NCBI RefSeq assembly: GCF_963667555.1
Contig: NZ_OY763421.1
Location: forward strand, 1,195,562-1,259,561
DNA length: 64,000 bases
Direction of reading: 5' to 3'
Origin: an uncultured Methanolobus sp.
Lineage (GTDB): Archaea > Halobacteriota > Methanosarcinia > Methanosarcinales > Methanosarcinaceae
The number at the start of each line of letters is the position of its first letter. Position 1 is the stretch's first letter. Below, piece after piece: positions 26,982 to 37,305 of this stretch. The position numbers were made by a program, and so were the translations under genes. The notes below the pieces were generated by a model. That model was not told the DNA's origin. It made no database searches and was given only the letters and a program-made list of their open reading frames with translations.

Positions 26982-29921
26982 TTAAGAATTGTTATAGATA
27001 GGCAATTCAAATATGAACGATGAACCTGCATCAGGTTCACTTTCAACCCTAATGGAACCTTTCTGCATTTCAAGGTATTTTTTGACAATAGCAAGTCCAA
27101 GGCCTGATCCCTGATAATTTCTGCTTAGCGCAGAATCAACCTGTCTGAAAGGCTCGAAAAGATCCTTCTGGTCCTGTCTGGCTATTCCAATGCCAGTATC
27201 CTTTACCTCTACTTCTATCATGTTAAGGACTCTTTTTGCTGTAACCTTAATGCTTCCGCCTTCCATGGTGAACTTAATTGCATTACCTATCAGGTTATAC
27301 AATATCTGTTTGAATTTGAGTTTGTCAGTTTCTATGATGGTAACATCATCTGCAATTTCAAACTCAAGTGTCATATTCTTCTGTTCGACAAGTGAGGATA
27401 CATTTTTCATTATATCATCCATGATCTCAACAACGTTGGTGGCTTCTATATAAAGCTCCATTCTTCCAGCTTCTATCTTTGAAATATCAAGAATATCATT
27501 GATAACCTCAAGCAAGTGTTTTCCACTATTTGATATGTTGTTAAGATATCTTGTCTGTTTCTGGTCGAATTCGTGTTGTTCATTATGGAGCAGCATATCT
27601 GAAAAACCGATAATTGAATTTAGAGGTGTACGAAGTTCATGACTCATATTTGTCAGGAACTCGCTTTTTGCCCTGTCAGATGCTTCTGCCGATAGCTTTG
27701 CATCAATAAGTGCTTCTTCTACTTTTTTCCTTGCAGAAATATCATAGAAGCTCTCAACAAGGTATTCTTTTCCTTTAAGTTTAACAGAAACCACGGATTT
27801 TATAACAGGTATCTTATTCCCGTCTTTATCCAGAAGTACTCTTTCTGATTTGTCAACCTTTTGGCGCAGATCAATTATAGGACACTTGTTTTCATGGGCA
27901 GTACAAACGAATTTGTGACAGACATTGCCAATTATCTTCTCTCTGGGAAGTCCTATCATTTTTGCAGCAACAGGATTCACATCTGCAATTGTCTTGTTCT
28001 TTTTGTCAATAAGAAGTATGCCGCTATTGATATTGTTTATGATGGTAGTCAGCCTTTCAAGAAGCTCATGTTCCATCTCATCAAGCTTCTTTCTCTCGGT
28101 GATATCACGAATTATAGCAACCGCATTCCATGAGCCATCTGAAAGTTGCATGGATGACAATGATAGCTCGATAGGGAACTCCGTCCCATCCTTGCGTTTA
28201 CCTTCCAGTTCAACAGTATTGCCTACGGCACCTCCAAGTCCGGTTTCTGTGAACTTCTTAAATCCTGCTTTATATCCAGCCATAAATTTATCAGGTGCTA
28301 TGAAAGCATGTACCTCATTATTCATTATTTCGCTTTCAGAATAACCGAACATCACTGTAGCAGCTTTATTCCAGAATATCGTTTTGCCCTCATTGTTAAG
28401 CATTATAATAGCATCTTTGGCAGATGTGGCTATTTTTGAGAATTTCTCTTCACTAAGCCTTAATTTTTCTTCTGCATCTTCCCTTCTGGCTATTTCTTTT
28501 CTTAGCTCATTCTCATGAAGGATTATTTCAGTAATATCATTATGGGCGTATATCCTGCCATATATTTTGTTGTTGACTATAAGCGGAAGCGAGTATGTCT
28601 GGATGATTCTTCCATCTTTCAGTTTCATCAATGTTCTGTTTACCTCAATGGAAAACCGCTTTTTGTTAATTTCATTTTCTATGGATTCGGGATTCTCTAC
28701 AATGCTAAGGATCTTACTAAGGATCTTATCTCCGTTTTTCTCCGATTCAATTTCAGGCGGAAGGTTGAAAATATGCCTGTATTCAGGATTCATGAAAAGA
28801 ACCTTTGCTTTTTTGTCAAAAGCAACAAGTCCGTAAGTAACGGATTCGATAGTAGACTGGAATATTACGTTCTTTTCCTGCAGGGAATCAAGCATTGAAT
28901 TGATGCTGTCTCCAAGTTCAGAGAGTTCGTCATCTCCTTCAATATATATCCTGGAATTGATGTCTGCCTTAAAATCTATCTCATGGATGCCGTTTCGCAG
29001 GGAGGTGATCCTTGAGAGCAGGTTCCTTTTAAGGAGAAATGTCAGCAAAATGGCAAATAATAGTGAGATAAGCAGTGTAAGGTAGAATGTAACAGAGATG
29101 GCAGTCAGTCCTTCTTTGTATATAAGTCTGGGCATCTCAGTTCGTGTAATAACAACAGGTTCACCGTAGACATCTTCAAGCAAGAAGTATCCTGCAATTA
29201 TGTTTTTATCGGTGTTTATCCTTGAAACATATTCCTCTTTCACTAATTGCTCTTTGACCTCTGCAAAATCGTAAGGCATATTCGGATCAGTTAGTGCATA
29301 TGCTTCAATGGGTAGCAGTGTCTGTTCTTCCATGGGTTCTATAAAAGCTTCGTCAAGGAAACGTCCCATTACGATGGTTCCCTTTATCGGGCCGGAGTAA
29401 TCGCTCTTTATTACCGGCCTTGATGCTATAATTGCCGGAGACTCTCCTATCATGGTAACTCCGGAAAAGGTGGATTCTATGGATGGATGGTTAAGCAGGA
29501 TGCTGTCTTTGGGAAAAGCAGCTATTATATCCTCACTGAGGGGTGCTTGAACTCCATTCTCAAGATCACAGGCATTTCCATAGACCAGTTCTCCGTCGGT
29601 GTTGTAGTAAAGTATGAAATTAATATCAAGTGTCAGGAATACTTCAATATCATCTAGATTTGAGGAAATGTAGTCTGAATTGTTATTTATTACAAACTTA
29701 TAGGTTTCATCCCATGCAGACCAATCATAAACCGTTGAATCCATATGCGATATTTCATTTTGGAATGCCCTTTGTACTCTGAGTGCGTTGTCGTTTAGAA
29801 CATTCTTTTCAATTTCCTGGGTGTGATCCATAAAAACGTAATGTGTGACTGAAGCTGTGAGCAGAAACAGGAATATAAAAACACTTCCAAGTGTGATGGC
29901 AGTTTTTCTGTAAATTTTCAT
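26982..29921 (-). CDS. Membrane sensor histidine kinase: CHASE4, HAMP, three PAS, HisKA, HATPase
   Basis: A 979-residue sensor. A helix at 8-28 and another at about 271-297 bracket an extracellular CHASE4 domain (YDWSAWDETYKFV near 65-77). HAMP follows (300-350), then three PAS domains (about 355-470, 490-610 and 620-740). The phospho-acceptor His761 is in MSHELRTPLNS. The ATPase has N-box NLIGNAIKF, G1 DTGIGI and G2 GSGLGLAI. No response regulator lies beside it. Ribosome site CGGTGA precedes the ATG. The signal is unknown. Confidence 0.92.
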   Translation of the reverse strand: MKIYRKTAITLGSVFIFLFLLTASVTHYVFMDHTQEIEKNVLNDNALRVQRAFQNEISHMDSTVYDWSAWDETYKFVINNNSDYISSNLDDIEVFLTLDINFILYYNTDGELVYGNACDLENGVQAPLSEDIIAAFPKDSILLNHPSIESTFSGVTMIGESPAIIASRPVIKSDYSGPIKGTIVMGRFLDEAFIEPMEEQTLLPIEAYALTDPNMPYDFAEVKEQLVKEEYVSRINTDKNIIAGYFLLEDVYGEPVVITRTEMPRLIYKEGLTAISVTFYLTLLISLLFAILLTFLLKRNLLSRITSLRNGIHEIDFKADINSRIYIEGDDELSELGDSINSMLDSLQEKNVIFQSTIESVTYGLVAFDKKAKVLFMNPEYRHIFNLPPEIESEKNGDKILSKILSIVENPESIENEINKKRFSIEVNRTLMKLKDGRIIQTYSLPLIVNNKIYGRIYAHNDITEIILHENELRKEIARREDAEEKLRLSEEKFSKIATSAKDAIIMLNNEGKTIFWNKAATVMFGYSESEIMNNEVHAFIAPDKFMAGYKAGFKKFTETGLGGAVGNTVELEGKRKDGTEFPIELSLSSMQLSDGSWNAVAIIRDITERKKLDEMEHELLERLTTIINNINSGILLIDKKNKTIADVNPVAAKMIGLPREKIIGNVCHKFVCTAHENKCPIIDLRQKVDKSERVLLDKDGNKIPVIKSVVSVKLKGKEYLVESFYDISARKKVEEALIDAKLSAEASDRAKSEFLTNMSHELRTPLNSIIGFSDMLLHNEQHEFDQKQTRYLNNISNSGKHLLEVINDILDISKIEAGRMELYIEATNVVEIMDDIMKNVSSLVEQKNMTLEFEIADDVTIIETDKLKFKQILYNLIGNAIKFTMEGGSIKVTAKRVLNMIEVEVKDTGIGIARQDQKDLFEPFRQVDSALSRNYQGSGLGLAIVKKYLEMQKGSIRVESEPDAGSSFIFELPIYNNS

Positions 29922-30164
29922 ATGGTCACCGGTTTTTAGATCTAACCCATTTTTGTACTTTTCGAAAAGGGCACTTCAAGATGTATTTATGAATATTGTA
30001 GGTGATGTGCAAATACTACACACATGTAGTAGTATATATAGATCATATATTATATTAATATTGACCACGTATGTTCAATAAAACCGTTTTATACATTTTT
30101 AAAAAGGTCTCATGTTGCATGATTTTTTTATTATGGGTTGTGAATTGGATCTGTATTTTCTGAC
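29922..30164. promoter_or_regulatory. Divergent promoter region of the histidine kinase
   Basis: TACTAC (30014-30019) and GTAGTA (30026-30031) form a perfect 6+6 dyad with a 6-base spacer, beside AT-rich TATATATAG. This looks like an operator-promoter combination for the kinase gene. The regulator is unknown. Confidence 0.35.
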
Positions 30165-30465
30165 TCTGTAGAAATCCTGTTTAATGATTTACACAACTGT
30201 TGCTCTATTTTATTTCCACATAAACAACTGGCAACCTAAATACGAAATAACCACCCACCGAAGGCGGCACATTCCAATCCCTGCACAGAGAAAATTGCAT
30301 TCATGCCTGAGAATTCTATAGAAGGCATGCAAAGAAAGTATTCCACTGCAACATGTCAATTATTTAGTACTGCCTGATGGGAAAACGCCGGCTTCGCCGG
30401 ACCCTTCGGGATCATTTAAGTTATTCGTAATCTGTAAGAAATCATAATGGCAGGATCTATACAGA
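30165..30465 (+). repeat. MITE-like repeat, copy B
   Basis: A 301-bp element from TCTGTAGAAATCCTG to CAGGATCTATACAGA (two mismatches between the ends). Hairpin 1 at 30255-30267 is damaged by one base (CCACC GAA GGCGG). Hairpin 2 at 30388-30410 is intact and identical to copies A and D. It lies between the divergent histidine kinase and ribL genes and so may carry or alter the ribL promoter. Confidence 0.8.
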
Positions 30466-30554
30466 ACCTATTTTCTCATTTTTTAAAAACTCGGGGAATG
30501 GAGCTATCTTTATAACAGATGCTTGTTTATAGGAAGCAGCATACAGGTGATGTT

Positions 30555-30977
30555 TTGGTAAAAGTACTTGCAACAGGAACATTCGATCTGCTTCACCCGG
30601 GACATATCCATTATCTGAGCGAAGCAAAAAAACTCGGTGACAAACTTTACGTTATCGTTGCCAGAGAGTCCATGATAATGCATAAACCAAAACCAATAAT
30701 ACCGGATGAGCAAAGGCTGGAAATGGTCAGTTCCCTGAAAATAGTGGATGAAGCTCTTCCTGGCAGCGAGTCTGATATTTTTGAACCTATAATGCAGATA
30801 AAACCGGATATCATTGCACTTGGATATGACCAGGGTTTTGATGCAGGTCAGCTTGAGAAGGAACTGCATTCCCGAGGATTTGATTGCAAAGTTATCAGAA
30901 TTGAGAGTTCACTTAACTGTTCTTTATGCGGCAGTGCTAAAATAGTAAAAAAAGTGCTTGAAAGATATCAGGAATAA
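30555..30977 (+). CDS. ribL: Archaeal FAD synthetase (FMN adenylyltransferase)
   Basis: Transfers AMP from ATP to FMN to make FAD. It is a nucleotidyltransferase with TGTFDLLHPGHIHYL (HxGH, His14 and His17) and the usual C-terminal Cys pair SLNCSLCGSAKIVKKV, linked in RibL to redox control. The TTG at 30555 is chosen because AGGTGA lies 4 bases upstream and gives the normal start MVKVLATGTFD. A longer ATG frame at 30519 is less likely. The nearby ribH and ribC genes on the other strand complete the flavin theme. Confidence 0.88.
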   Translation: MVKVLATGTFDLLHPGHIHYLSEAKKLGDKLYVIVARESMIMHKPKPIIPDEQRLEMVSSLKIVDEALPGSESDIFEPIMQIKPDIIALGYDQGFDAGQLEKELHSRGFDCKVIRIESSLNCSLCGSAKIVKKVLERYQE

Positions 30978-31026
30978 TCTGTAGGTTCCTGAATGAACTA
31001 AAAATAAATATGGATAAAAAAAAGAA

Positions 31027-32169
31027 TCAGACAAGTGCTGTCTTGATCCTTTCCAGTCCTTCCTGTATTCTTTCAATTGATGTTGCGTAGGAAATTCTGA
31101 TAAAGTCCTTGCCGCTTTCTCCGAAAGCTGACCCCGGAGTAACTGCTACGTGTGCATCCTGCAGAAGTTTTTCAGCAACGCAATCTCCATCTCCATACTC
31201 ACTGACATCTGCAAATGCATAGAATGCGCCACCAGGTTTCTGGCATTTGATTCCAATTCCATTCAGGCCATCTATAAGAACATCTCTTCTCATTTTGAAC
31301 CTATCTACCATTTCAGTTACAGGCTCCTGCGGTCCTTCAAGTGCTGCGATACCGCCATACTGTACGAAGCTGGTTGCACTGCTGACGGAATGCGACTGTA
31401 TCTTCATCATTGGTTTAATGATATCAGGTCTTGCATGAACGTAACCAAGTCTCCATCCTGTCATTGCGTAGGCTTTGGAGAAACCGTTTACAGTGATGGT
31501 CCTGTCCTGCATTCCCTCAAATGAACCTATGCTGATGTGTTCCTGGTCGTAGATTATCTTCTCATAGATCTCATCTGAAAGTACAAGGATGTCATTGTCA
31601 ATTGCAATGTCAGCTATGTTTTTAAGGGTCTGTTTATCGTAAACAGCACCAGTCGGATTTCCGGGACTGTTGACAACAATGAGCTTTGTTTTCTCATTGA
31701 CGTATTCTTCAAGGTCAACAGGCTTAAAGCCGTTTTCAGCATCAGTTGGAACCCAGGTTGTATTTGCGCCAGCGAATTTAATGGCAGGGTCGTATGAAAC
31801 CCATGCTGGGTCAAAGAGTATAGCTTCATCATTATCGTCAAGAACCGACATCATTATTTCAAAAATAGCCTGCTTTGCACCAGGTGTAACAACTATTTCC
31901 GAAGCCTTTGCGTCCAGTTTGTTCTCTGTGCAAAGTTTATCTGCAATAGCTTTTTTCAATTCAGGAATTCCTGCTCCCGGTGAATAGTGTGTCTCCCCCC
32001 TGTACATCGCATCTGCTGCTGCATCACAAATATGTTTCGGCGTATCAAAATCAGGCTCACCTAATGTGAAACTGATAACATCGATACCATCCTCTATCAT
32101 TTTGTTGGCAGTATTTGCAGCTTTCATCGTTGCTGATTCTTCAACCCTCTGTAATCTTGATGATGCCAT
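31027..32169 (-). CDS. Class I/II PLP aminotransferase (aspartate aminotransferase type)
   Basis: A 380-residue cytoplasmic transaminase. TLGEPDFDTP, SPGNPTGAVYD and the PLP lysine in NGFSKAYAMTGWRLGYVHA are typical of the Igamma aspartate aminotransferase subgroup. It follows ribH with 63 bases between and may be the last gene of the minus-strand cluster. The preferred amino acid cannot be fixed from sequence; aspartate/2-oxoglutarate is most likely. Confidence 0.88.
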   Translation of the reverse strand: MASSRLQRVEESATMKAANTANKMIEDGIDVISFTLGEPDFDTPKHICDAAADAMYRGETHYSPGAGIPELKKAIADKLCTENKLDAKASEIVVTPGAKQAIFEIMMSVLDDNDEAILFDPAWVSYDPAIKFAGANTTWVPTDAENGFKPVDLEEYVNEKTKLIVVNSPGNPTGAVYDKQTLKNIADIAIDNDILVLSDEIYEKIIYDQEHISIGSFEGMQDRTITVNGFSKAYAMTGWRLGYVHARPDIIKPMMKIQSHSVSSATSFVQYGGIAALEGPQEPVTEMVDRFKMRRDVLIDGLNGIGIKCQKPGGAFYAFADVSEYGDGDCVAEKLLQDAHVAVTPGSAFGESGKDFIRISYATSIERIQEGLERIKTALV

Positions 32170-32232
32170 GCAATTAACACAACCATTTTTCAGTTTTGCA
32201 CTTTTATTCTAAATTATCTTTTAGTTTAAGCA

Positions 32233-32637
32233 TTAAAGACGCTGTACAAGCTTTACAGCAGCTTCCACGCCGCGCTTTGCGTAGTCCACACGCTCGTGTG
32301 CTTCCATCCTGGTCATTCCCGGTCCTGCAATTCCCAGTGTAACAGGCTTGTTGTATTCAAGTGAAAGATCTGTTATCTTTCTTGCTGCGTGCTGGACAAC
32401 GATCTCATCGTGCTTGGTTGCACCTTCGATGACAATTCCCATTGTGACAACAGCATCGATGTCATCACGCTGGCAGAGTTTCTTGATAGCCAGCGGCATA
32501 TCATATACTCCTGGAACCAGGATCTTTTCTACAACCTCTGCTCCGAGGAACTTAGCATGCTCTTCACCAAGCATTTCCATCTGGAATGTAAGATCCCTGT
32601 TAAATTCAGCTATTACAAATCCCAATTTTATGGTCAT
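32233..32637 (-). CDS. ribH: 6,7-dimethyl-8-ribityllumazine synthase
   Basis: Condenses the ribityl-aminouracil with 3,4-dihydroxy-2-butanone 4-phosphate in riboflavin synthesis. [30 protein letters not shown] (catalytic His) and GIAGPGMT are the lumazine synthase motifs. The ATG at 32637 has GTGAT 4 bases upstream and gives 134 residues. An upstream in-frame ATG at 32646 is less likely. ribC precedes it by about 60 bases. Confidence 0.92.
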   Translation of the reverse strand: MTIKLGFVIAEFNRDLTFQMEMLGEEHAKFLGAEVVEKILVPGVYDMPLAIKKLCQRDDIDAVVTMGIVIEGATKHDEIVVQHAARKITDLSLEYNKPVTLGIAGPGMTRMEAHERVDYAKRGVEAAVKLVQRL

Positions 32638-32697
32638 AATAATCACTTAAAGTTTAGATTTGAATTAATTATAATCTTCTGTTGATCTCTTCCGGTA

Positions 32698-33165
<468 letters not shown>

Positions 33166-33191
33166 TTACCTTTTTTTCTCTATCAGGATAT

Positions 33192-34343
33192 TTAAAGGAG
33201 CTTGTCCAGCACATCGCTGGCAGCTTCTACTCCAGCTCCAAGTCCGGATATGACTCCTCTCTTCCTGAGGACGACTTCAAGCTCCTGTATTGTCAGCATG
33301 ATGTCCTTTGGCTGGACATTGCCCATGCTTCCGACCCTGAAGATCTTGCCGCTAAGGCGGTCCTGTCCACCTGCAATGGTTATTCCCCTTGCGATCATAT
33401 CCTTCTTGATGTCGTTGCCTGTAACTCCTTCAGGAGCCTTCATGGCTGAAACGGTGTTGGAATACTGGCTGAACTCATCGTTAAGCTCCGGGAGCATCTC
33501 AATGCCCATTGCAGCAACTGCTGCCCTTACAGCTTCAGCACATACTGCATGACGGTTTATCCTTGCTGGCATGCCTTCTTCCTTTACGATATGCAATGCC
33601 TCCTGAAGTCCGAAGAACAGAGGGACTGCAGGTGTGTAAGGTGTCTGTGACTTGTCACCGCTCTTTTTGTATGCCTTAAGATCAAGATAATATGGAAGTT
33701 CGCCTTTCTCGTCCATTGCTTCAAATGCACGCTTGCTGACTGATACCATTGAGAGTCCCGGTGGTGCTGCAAGGCATTTCTGTGAACCTACAATTGCAAT
33801 GTCAACTCCCCACTCGTCGACCTTTACATCATCGCCGCCAAGGGTTGTAACACCATCCATGATAAAGAGCACGTCATGCTTCTTTGCGAGTTTTCCCACT
33901 TCCTTTGCAGGGTTCTGTATACCTGCTGATGTTTCGTTGTGGACAAGTGTGACGGCCTTTGCACCTTCTTCGAGTTTCTTCTCTACTTCTGCAAGGTCGA
34001 ATGAGTAACCCCATTCATTTTCCAGTGGATTTGTCTTTCCGTACCTGTCTGCTATCTTCTTGAATCTCTCTCCGAACTTTCCGTTCTCAAGAGTTACTAC
34101 CACGTCATCTTTTCCCACTGTACAGCCCACAGCAGCTTCCATACCGGCACTGCCTGAACCGCTTATAATAAAAATATCATTCTTTGTCTGAAAAACATCT
34201 GCCAGAATCTCGCAGCAGTCATCATACATTGCTGAGAACTCTGCGCCCCTGTGGTTTATCATAGGTTTTGACATTGCCCTGAGAACGCGGGGTGCGACCG
34301 GAACCGGTCCTGGCATCATAAGAAGTGTATCTTCAAGATCCAT
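33192..34343 (-). CDS. PLP aminotransferase of the alanine-glyoxylate/serine-pyruvate family
   Basis: A 383-residue class V transaminase. MMPGPVPVAPRVLRAM, MINHRGAEFSAMY, SGSGSAGMEAAV and the PLP lysine in VGSQKCLAAPPGLSMVS are characteristic. Methanogen members are thought to make serine or alanine, or to transaminate aspartate; the role here is not certain. AGGAGATT precedes the ATG. It is first in the likely operon with ribC and ribH. Confidence 0.85.
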   Translation of the reverse strand: MDLEDTLLMMPGPVPVAPRVLRAMSKPMINHRGAEFSAMYDDCCEILADVFQTKNDIFIISGSGSAGMEAAVGCTVGKDDVVVTLENGKFGERFKKIADRYGKTNPLENEWGYSFDLAEVEKKLEEGAKAVTLVHNETSAGIQNPAKEVGKLAKKHDVLFIMDGVTTLGGDDVKVDEWGVDIAIVGSQKCLAAPPGLSMVSVSKRAFEAMDEKGELPYYLDLKAYKKSGDKSQTPYTPAVPLFFGLQEALHIVKEEGMPARINRHAVCAEAVRAAVAAMGIEMLPELNDEFSQYSNTVSAMKAPEGVTGNDIKKDMIARGITIAGGQDRLSGKIFRVGSMGNVQPKDIMLTIQELEVVLRKRGVISGLGAGVEAASDVLDKLL

Positions 34344-34634
34344 ATTAATCTCCTGATCATGTTAGTGTAATTGAAATGTAATTTCCGTTTGCCATCTGGT
34401 ACGTTGTCCATGCGGCAACTTTTGCCTGATATGCAACCCTATTATATAAACCTATTATGAATGTCAGGTTCTATTATGATATATGAAAGGATATGCTATT
34501 TTTCAGCCAGTTTCCATGCAGCAAATAACATCATAGAATCTTTGAATTTATAAGAAACATTCGCTTTGCAGGCAATTTAGCAGGATGAGATAGATAAATG
34601 AGATAAATCAGAAAAATCAGAAGAACTAGAAGAA

Positions 34635-35174
34635 TCAGAACGATCTCTCGAAATCTTCAATTGCTTCTGTAATGAGTTTTATGGCAGGACCGTATTTGGC
34701 GAATCTTCTCACTTTTTCTTCATGTGTCATAAAGTCAAGTCTTGCCGGAAGAGTATTATGTTCCAGATCGGCTTTTTTGATGTACAGAGGAATACCATTA
34801 CACTCAGAAGCATGTGCAATAATGGTGTTGATGTAGTCCATATATGATACGTCCGGGAGATGGGTTAAGAGCCTGAGGCTTGTTTCAATATCATGCAAGG
34901 ATTCTTCCGGAAGGTCAAGATGGGATTCATTCATAAGTTCTTCAATTGACCAGGGCGTATCTTCTGCTATGTCATGCCACAGAGCTGTTATTCTTGCACA
35001 TTCCATCCATGAGGAGCCTGGTCCTGCTGTATGAGGATGATTGCCTTCGTTCTCAAGTCTGATCATGACTGCGATTGGATGCAGGATGTAGGGATTACCA
35101 GCTTTGTCAAGTTGGTTTTTATGGGCTTTCATCATGATTTCTAAAGCGATTTGAATGTTATTTGGATTTTCCAT
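34635..35174 (-). CDS. Small HD-domain hydrolase, RelA/SpoT-like
   Basis: A 179-residue metal-dependent phosphohydrolase. AHKNQLDKAGNPYILHPIAVM and ALWHDIAEDTPW match the hydrolase half of RelA/SpoT (HDxxEDT metal motif), while the synthetase half is absent. It thus looks like a small alarmone hydrolase (Mesh1/SAH type). Archaea are not known to use (p)ppGpp widely, so another nucleotide may be the substrate. The ATG at 35174 has GTGAATC upstream. Confidence 0.75.
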   Translation of the reverse strand: MENPNNIQIALEIMMKAHKNQLDKAGNPYILHPIAVMIRLENEGNHPHTAGPGSSWMECARITALWHDIAEDTPWSIEELMNESHLDLPEESLHDIETSLRLLTHLPDVSYMDYINTIIAHASECNGIPLYIKKADLEHNTLPARLDFMTHEEKVRRFAKYGPAIKLITEAIEDFERSF

Positions 35175-35243
35175 GAGATTCACGCCTGCCTGAGTTGATT
35201 ATGAGAGGAAGTACATAGTGTTAGTGGTATGGATTTTTGGATC

Positions 35244-35573
35244 CTGTAGAAATCCTGCCATCAAAGTTTTAAGACAGATAAGTTGGATTTGTCAGTATTC
35301 ATGAATAACTTGAGCAATCCCGAAGAGTCCGGCGAAGCCGGCGTTATCCCACAAGACTGAACAAAATTATCTGCAAATACCATATATATTCCTCACTATT
35401 TTTCTGTAGCATTCTCAGCAAAACACAATAATCCCTGGAATATTTTCTGTTTTGCAGCACCGGAATGTGCCGCCTTCGGCAGGAGGGTACTTTGCTGTAT
35501 AGTTTACAAATTGTTTTTTGGACTGAAAAAGAGCAAAGTTCATGTCACTCACATAAAGAGGATTTCTACAAGA
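35244..35573 (-). repeat. MITE-like repeat, copy C
   Basis: About 330 bp in inverted orientation to the other copies. The ends are CTGTAGAAATCCTG (35244) and AGGATTTCTACAAG (to 35572). The GC hairpin CCGGC GAA GCCGG is at 35329-35341 and the second hairpin, damaged in one arm, at 35470-35482. It lies between the lipoprotein stop (35655) and the HD hydrolase start (35174), both on the minus strand. Confidence 0.8.
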
Positions 35574-35654
35574 ATTTTGTTATGTTTTATAAGGAAGAAT
35601 AAGGAGTAGGTAAACAAATGCTGTGAAATGATAAAAAAGAGAAATGGAAGAGAA

Positions 35655-37145
35655 TTACTCTCTCCATTCGTATATGTAGTTAGTTTTGTAGAATCCACCG
35701 TTGCTGTATCCGTAAAGGATTCTGAATGAGCCGCCGAATGCATTCTCCCATGGTGCATTTGCCTTGAACGTACCTTCCTTTACATCACCGGTTGCATCCT
35801 TCCATCCCATTGTAAAGAATGATCCATATGTTTCATCTTCCAGATAATAGTGGCTTGAGGTTCCTCTGTCAATTGCTACATCTGCCGCATCAATGCAAAT
35901 ATTGCTTGTATCTGCAAGTCCAAGATCACCAGGTGCTATCAATACACCTTCTTTTCTGACATTGATGACTATTTCTTCTTCAGCAGCGTAGAAATCCTTT
36001 GGCTCGTCGCTGATGGTTCTTACCTGTAAGGTTTCTCCGTGGTCTCCGATGTCACTTGTCCAGACATTACCTCTTTCGTAGTCGACATCGTATGAGTAGT
36101 AGTCATTTGTGCTGACAACTTTGTCACCGTAGTCTTCAACTGTTGTAAGGTACCAGCCAGGTGTTACACTTGATGAGGATGTGCTTGCGGAGGATGCGGT
36201 TGAAGATGCGCTTGTGGATACTGATGTAACTCTGGTTCCAGTCCAGCCGCCGCTCCATTCAGAAGAGCTGTCTGAACCGAATCTCCAGTTTCCTTCAAAG
36301 GAGTTACCATCTTTGCTGAGTTTAAGTTCTACATCACCGGCATCATATGGTTCAGCATATGAAGGGTATTCAGACCATGTTCCTATGAATACATCGCCGT
36401 TCATAACACCTTCAACTTTACCCTGGTCATGTGTGTATTCACCATACACTTTGCCTCCGGATTCCCAGAACTCCATGTCACCCCAGTTAGATGACCATTC
36501 ACCTACAAAGCTGTGTGATGTGCTTTCAGCTATAAATCCGCTTTCTGTAGTTGTTGTTTCTGTTGTACCAGAGTTTCCAAACTCTGCTTTGTGGCTGTCA
36601 GTTGTTGCACTGTTAAGAAGGTCAAATGGTACTGAAACAGTTGCTCCGTCTATAATTTCAAAGTCAACGGACTCTTCAACACCAGCACCACTGATGATTA
36701 CCCTGTAGTCTCCAAGTGGCCATCCATCATCTGGTTTTTCGAGTATGAAAGTTCCACGGCCAAAGTCTTCGCCGGTTTCAGATTCGAAGGTGTAGATGGA
36801 ATAGTCGTTGTCAAGGTATATCCATTCAATACTTATTGTATCGTAATTGAAGTTGTCATAGATGAACCATGCATATAATTCATCAGAATCTTTTGAGTAT
36901 TTGAGCACCTTATCGACTGGTATGAAGTTCACAGTTGATGATGTCATCATAACTTCAAGGAGTCTTGGTTCTCCGCTGGCTGTCATGTCACCGTATTTTT
37001 CAGTAACAGCATCCACTATCTGTTGTTCTTCTTCGGTTGCTCCGAAACTTCCAGGTTTGTAGGAGTCAGTTATGTCTGTACATCCCGAAAGTGCTACAAT
37101 GCACATGATGAGCATTGCTACTAATGCTATTGACTTTAATTTCAT
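35655..37145 (-). CDS. Large secreted lipoprotein of unknown function
   Basis: A 496-residue lipoprotein with signal peptide and lipobox ALSGC (Cys at about 22). Residues 150-185 look like an Ig-like domain. A beta-rich stretch (EWSSNWGDMEFWESGGKVYGEY ... GTWSEYP ... EGNWRFG) is of the type found in proteins that compare sample and background. A Ser/Thr/Ala linker at about 305-325 precedes a C-terminal beta domain. No catalytic motif is visible. GGATCGAAAA precedes the ATG. Confidence 0.55.
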   Translation of the reverse strand: MKLKSIALVAMLIMCIVALSGCTDITDSYKPGSFGATEEEQQIVDAVTEKYGDMTASGEPRLLEVMMTSSTVNFIPVDKVLKYSKDSDELYAWFIYDNFNYDTISIEWIYLDNDYSIYTFESETGEDFGRGTFILEKPDDGWPLGDYRVIISGAGVEESVDFEIIDGATVSVPFDLLNSATTDSHKAEFGNSGTTETTTTESGFIAESTSHSFVGEWSSNWGDMEFWESGGKVYGEYTHDQGKVEGVMNGDVFIGTWSEYPSYAEPYDAGDVELKLSKDGNSFEGNWRFGSDSSSEWSGGWTGTRVTSVSTSASSTASSASTSSSSVTPGWYLTTVEDYGDKVVSTNDYYSYDVDYERGNVWTSDIGDHGETLQVRTISDEPKDFYAAEEEIVINVRKEGVLIAPGDLGLADTSNICIDAADVAIDRGTSSHYYLEDETYGSFFTMGWKDATGDVKEGTFKANAPWENAFGGSFRILYGYSNGGFYKTNYIYEWRE

Positions 37146-37305
37146 TTTTCGATCCAGCCTAAAATTCTATTGTTTTTATATAATTAGCTTCATTTCCTTT
37201 AGCCTTCATTATATTTAAGTTTATTAGAATCGGCGTGAACATGGCAATCGCTCCTAATATGTATTATCAGTGTTACAAGATGAAAAAAGAGATTTAGCAA
37301 CATTA

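Noticed and set aside
29922..30164. tRNA-like cloverleaf in the histidine kinase upstream region
   Set aside because: Only a short 6-bp dyad is present. No TpsiC or anticodon arms can be formed.
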